This document shows positions 13,012 through 15,287 of a DNA stretch of 15,287 nucleotides, piece after piece. The translations under genes were made by a program, and so were the position numbers. How positions within the stretch are numbered: the first letter of the stretch is position 1; the number at the start of each line of letters is the position of its first letter. The DNA comes from Solobacterium sp. UBA636 (GTDB taxonomy: Bacteria; Bacillota_I; Bacilli_A; Erysipelotrichales; Erysipelotrichaceae), in NCBI GenBank assembly GCA_002299675.1, contig DBOW01000112.1, positions 21,130-36,416 on the forward strand, written 5' to 3'. The notes under the pieces were generated by a model, which had not been told where the DNA came from, ran no database searches, and was given only the letters and a program-made list of their open reading frames with translations.

Positions 13012-14354
13012 CATGAAGACAGATGGCTATTTCTGTCTTTATGTACAAGTAACAGACCGACCACAAGACCAATCAGTGCCGGGACGCTAAATCCCAGGCC
13101 CAGATCGAAGAATGGGAAGATTTTTCTGGCAATTTCTGTTACTGAGTTAAATATTTGAGCGTTTGGCAACGTCTTAATAAAATCAAACAGGGCAGCAAAT
13201 AAGGTAAAACTGATTACTGATATATAAATTCTTCTGTCGTGATTGAACAGTTTTCCGCATAGCGCCAGTACTATCAATACAATCGCCAGTGGATATATAA
13301 ACATTAATACCGGAATGGAATAATCAATTATCTTTGATAAACCGAAATTTGATATTACAAACGAGAATAATGTAAATATAACAGCCCAGCTTCTATAGCT
13401 TAATTTAGAGTTAAACATTCTTTCAAAGGCATCTGCGCAGCTTGTTACAAGACCGATAGAAGTCTTAAGACAGGCAAAGCTGATGGTTATAGCCAGTAAT
13501 ATTAAGCCAAAGTCACCATAGTAGTGCTGAGCTATCTGAGCCAGGGCGATTCCGCCGTTGGCTGATGTTTCAAACAGGCCTCTTGACTCTACGCCGATAA
13601 TAATCGTTACAACATAGATTACTGCCATTAATAGACCGGTTATTAAGCCTGAATAGATAACTTCTCTGGCAATGTCGTTGTCATCATTTATGCCCATCTG
13701 CTTAATAATGTCGATAACTACTATGCCAAAGGCCAGTCCGGCAATGGCATCCATGGTTCCATAGCCTTCAATAAAGCCATTAAAGAAACTGGATGAGGCA
13801 TAGCCTGCTTCTGGCGCAACAGAACCTGCAGAAGCTATGGGATTAATCAGAGCGGTAATAATAAGTACTGCATAGAATATTAAGAATATCGGATTGATAA
13901 TTTTACCAATGGAAACTGTAATTTTATTGGGCTTTAACGAGAAGTAAAGCACAGCTGCAAAGAACAGTAATGTAAAGATAAACAGCAGTATACGGTTATC
14001 CTCATTCTTTAACATTGGAGCGATTCCAACAGTAAATGAAGTAGTAGCACATCTTGGTATCGCAAAGAAAGGACCAATTGTAAGGTAGAGAAGGCAGGTG
14101 AAGAAGTAGGCATACTTTTTTCCGACTTTTTCACACAGACTTTTCAGACCATCACTGTGTGTTATTCCTATTGCGGCTACTGCCAGTATGGGAATGGATA
14201 CGGCTGTTACTATAAAACCTACAGTTGCGCCCGGATAGTTGCTTCCGGCAAGCTGGCCCAGATGGACAGGAAATATAAGATTTCCAGCACCGAAGAACAT
14301 TCCAAACAGGGTCATGGCTACAAGTATTCTTTGTGATATTTTTAGCTTTTTCAT
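13011..14354 (-). CDS. brnQ: Branched-chain amino acid carrier BrnQ (LIVCS family)
   Basis: Sodium-coupled importer of leucine, isoleucine and valine in the cytoplasmic membrane. 447 residues with about 12 membrane segments. The family signature MTLFGMFFGAGNLIFPVHLGQLAG (14-37) opens the protein; GPFFAIPRCATTSF (94-107) and, later, FGIVVIDIIKQMGI (209-222) are further conserved parts. The ATG at 14352-14354 has no Shine-Dalgarno, while TAAAAT lies six bases before it, so the mRNA may be leaderless. It is divergent from a LysR-type gene across 82 bases, a typical regulator-target layout, and ends at a shared terminator. Confidence 0.94.
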   Translation of the reverse strand: MKKLKISQRILVAMTLFGMFFGAGNLIFPVHLGQLAGSNYPGATVGFIVTAVSIPILAVAAIGITHSDGLKSLCEKVGKKYAYFFTCLLYLTIGPFFAIPRCATTSFTVGIAPMLKNEDNRILLFIFTLLFFAAVLYFSLKPNKITVSIGKIINPIFLIFYAVLIITALINPIASAGSVAPEAGYASSSFFNGFIEGYGTMDAIAGLAFGIVVIDIIKQMGINDDNDIAREVIYSGLITGLLMAVIYVVTIIIGVESRGLFETSANGGIALAQIAQHYYGDFGLILLAITISFACLKTSIGLVTSCADAFERMFNSKLSYRSWAVIFTLFSFVISNFGLSKIIDYSIPVLMFIYPLAIVLIVLALCGKLFNHDRRIYISVISFTLFAALFDFIKTLPNAQIFNSVTEIARKIFPFFDLGLGFSVPALIGLVVGLLLVHKDRNSHLSS

Positions 14355-14360
14355 GAGTTC

Positions 14361-14368
14361 ATTTTATA
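14361..14368 (-). promoter_or_regulatory. Probable -10 region of brnQ
   Basis: Minus-strand TATAAAAT (14368 down to 14361) contains TATAAA and TAAAAT. With the second reading, six bases separate it from the brnQ ATG, the same geometry as phoH. I find no convincing -35 box, which would fit a promoter that needs an activator such as the facing LysR-type protein. Confidence 0.45.
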
Positions 14369-14375
14369 TTTTGGC

Positions 14376-14404
14376 TTGCTGAAAGAGAAACGCTTAAATA
14401 TAAT
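14376..14404 (+). promoter_or_regulatory. Promoter of the LysR-type gene
   Basis: TTGCTG (14376-14381) and a perfect TATAAT (14399-14404) are separated by 17 bases. Transcription should begin around 14411, at the left edge of the dyad at 14411-14425. The 5' untranslated region would be about 26 bases. Confidence 0.7.
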
Positions 14405-14410
14405 AGGGGT

Positions 14411-14425
14411 ATGACAAAACGTCAT
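14411..14425. promoter_or_regulatory. Candidate LysR-type operator in the brnQ-lysR gap
   Basis: A perfect dyad ATGAC-N5-GTCAT contains T-N11-A (T14412, A14424), the LysR-family recognition pattern. It covers the predicted start of lysR transcription, so binding there would repress lysR, and it lies about 57 bases before the brnQ ATG, where it could activate brnQ. Confidence 0.55.
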
Positions 14426-14436
14426 ATCTTTGTATT

Positions 14437-15287
14437 ATGGACGCCAAGAAATTAGAAATACTTATTAAGGCCATTGATATGGGAAGTTTCTCAAAAGCGG
14501 CAGAAAGTGTCGGCTATACCCAGTCTGGCATAACACATTTAGTCAACTCTCTTGAGAAAGAGATTGGTTTTCGTCTGGTAAACAGGACATTTAACGGTAT
14601 AAGCTTAACCAAAGAGGGTGAAATACTTTTGCCTTATATCCGTGATTTCCTGGAAGCAAATGATGATCTCAGTATCAAAATTAAAGAAATAAAAGGAGAA
14701 GAAGAAAGCACAGTAAGAGTAGCTGCCTATGCCTCAATTGCGATGCGCTGGATGCCGGAAGTTCTTTACCGCTATAAAAGAGTATGTCCTGGTGTGGATG
14801 TAGATCTTAGAATGGTTGACAACTCTCTGGAACCTTTTGAACTGCTGATTGAGGGAAAGACTGATGTAATATTTGCCTCAAGACAGGATTATGATAATAT
14901 CTCCTGGACCCCGCTTTATGATGAAACAATGTATGCCATTGTACCAGAAGCATATCCAGACAGGGAGTATTTTGATATAGCTGATTTTAAAGATAAAGAC
15001 TTTCTGATGCCATATGGACGTTTTGATATTGATGTCTATAGAATACTGGGAGATATAAAAATAAATGAAATATGTAATCAGGTAGATGATGAAACACTGA
15101 TTCGTATGGTATCAAAGGGTCTTGGAATAACAATGATGTCGGAAATGATGATCAGAGGTTCTTTAAAAGGAGTCAAATGCATTCCAATAAAGCCAGAAGC
15201 TAAAAGACAGCTTGGCATGGGCACCAGATTCAAGAATAATTCAAGAATAATTGAGGAACTTAAAAACTGCGTTATTTATTATCTGCA
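14437..15287 (+). CDS. LysR-type transcriptional regulator (3' end beyond the window)
   Basis: Partial: 283 codons plus two bases are visible with no stop, and the family averages about 300 residues, so only a short tail is missing. The first 60 residues form the winged helix-turn-helix: LEILIKAIDMGSFSKAAESVGYTQSGITHLVNSLEKEIGFRLVNRT. From about residue 90 (TVRVAAYAS) the effector-binding domain begins, with RMVDNS, GKTDVIFAS and LYDETMYAIVP, all in the usual places. The ATG at 14437 has no Shine-Dalgarno; the next Met (15) would cut the DNA-binding domain. Divergent from brnQ with a dyad between them, it probably controls brnQ and itself; the effector is unknown. Confidence 0.92.
   Translation, partial: MDAKKLEILIKAIDMGSFSKAAESVGYTQSGITHLVNSLEKEIGFRLVNRTFNGISLTKEGEILLPYIRDFLEANDDLSIKIKEIKGEEESTVRVAAYASIAMRWMPEVLYRYKRVCPGVDVDLRMVDNSLEPFELLIEGKTDVIFASRQDYDNISWTPLYDETMYAIVPEAYPDREYFDIADFKDKDFLMPYGRFDIDVYRILGDIKINEICNQVDDETLIRMVSKGLGITMMSEMMIRGSLKGVKCIPIKPEAKRQLGMGTRFKNNSRIIEELKNCVIYYL

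Noticed and set aside
1..15287. CRISPR array, tRNA/rRNA, insertion sequence, prophage or genomic-island signs
   Set aside because: No regularly spaced repeats, cloverleaf-like genes, transposase motifs or flanking direct repeats were seen; gene style is uniform throughout.

Overview
The window reads as ordinary chromosome of a low-GC Gram-positive bacterium (Bacillota). The gene set (PyrK/PyrD type 1B, PyrR attenuation, MtaB, RsmE, short S21, Lit-type DUF1461 protein, BrnQ), strong AGGAGG-type ribosome sites and many T-rich hairpin terminators all point there. I lean towards an Erysipelotrichia-like lineage, but that is an impression from gene style and not a proof. TGA is used as a stop (rsmE, mtaB, the Mur-like gene, brnQ), so this is not a Mycoplasma code. 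I see no insertion sequence, phage gene, tRNA, rRNA or CRISPR array.

Layout. 1-2352: the end of a pyrimidine operon, pyrK(partial)-pyrD-pyrF-pyrE, tightly overlapping and closed by a hairpin built over the pyrE stop codon. 2351-2896: an unrecognised 181-residue gene on the minus strand. 2963-5075: a separate uracil unit, pyrR-uraA, with its own promoter and a complete PyrR-type attenuator leader, ended by a strong terminator. 5079-8473: rsmE-mtaB-(MurE-like), translationally coupled. The MurE-like protein has lost most catalytic motifs. 8482-8720: rpsU, with its own promoter and terminator. 8722-12595: phoH-rdgB-lit-trmL-yfcE-like-ydcF-like, a run of overlapping genes for RNA/ribosome upkeep, nucleotide-pool cleaning, lipoprotein modification and tRNA modification. 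12541-12985: two small, unrecognised, overlapping divergent ORFs. 12984-13011: a terminator usable from both sides. 13011-15287: brnQ (minus) and a divergent LysR-type regulator that runs off the window.

How the genes work together. PyrK/PyrD/PyrF/PyrE carry out the last steps of UMP synthesis, while PyrR senses UMP/UTP and, through the leader at 2997-3103, should switch its own operon and the uracil importer UraA. The LysR-type gene probably controls the facing branched-chain amino acid carrier brnQ.

Most noteworthy points: (1) an almost perfect 16-bp helix that encloses the whole pyrR attenuator and pairs the predicted mRNA 5' end with the bases just before the Shine-Dalgarno site; (2) several first-in-unit genes (phoH, rsmE, brnQ, possibly lysR) without a Shine-Dalgarno and with a -10 box 6-8 nt before the ATG, the geometry of leaderless mRNAs; (3) a conserved-looking but catalytically degenerate MurE paralogue; (4) the small divergent ORF pair whose ATGs share one CATG. 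I found no clearly new multi-gene system; the rest is housekeeping.
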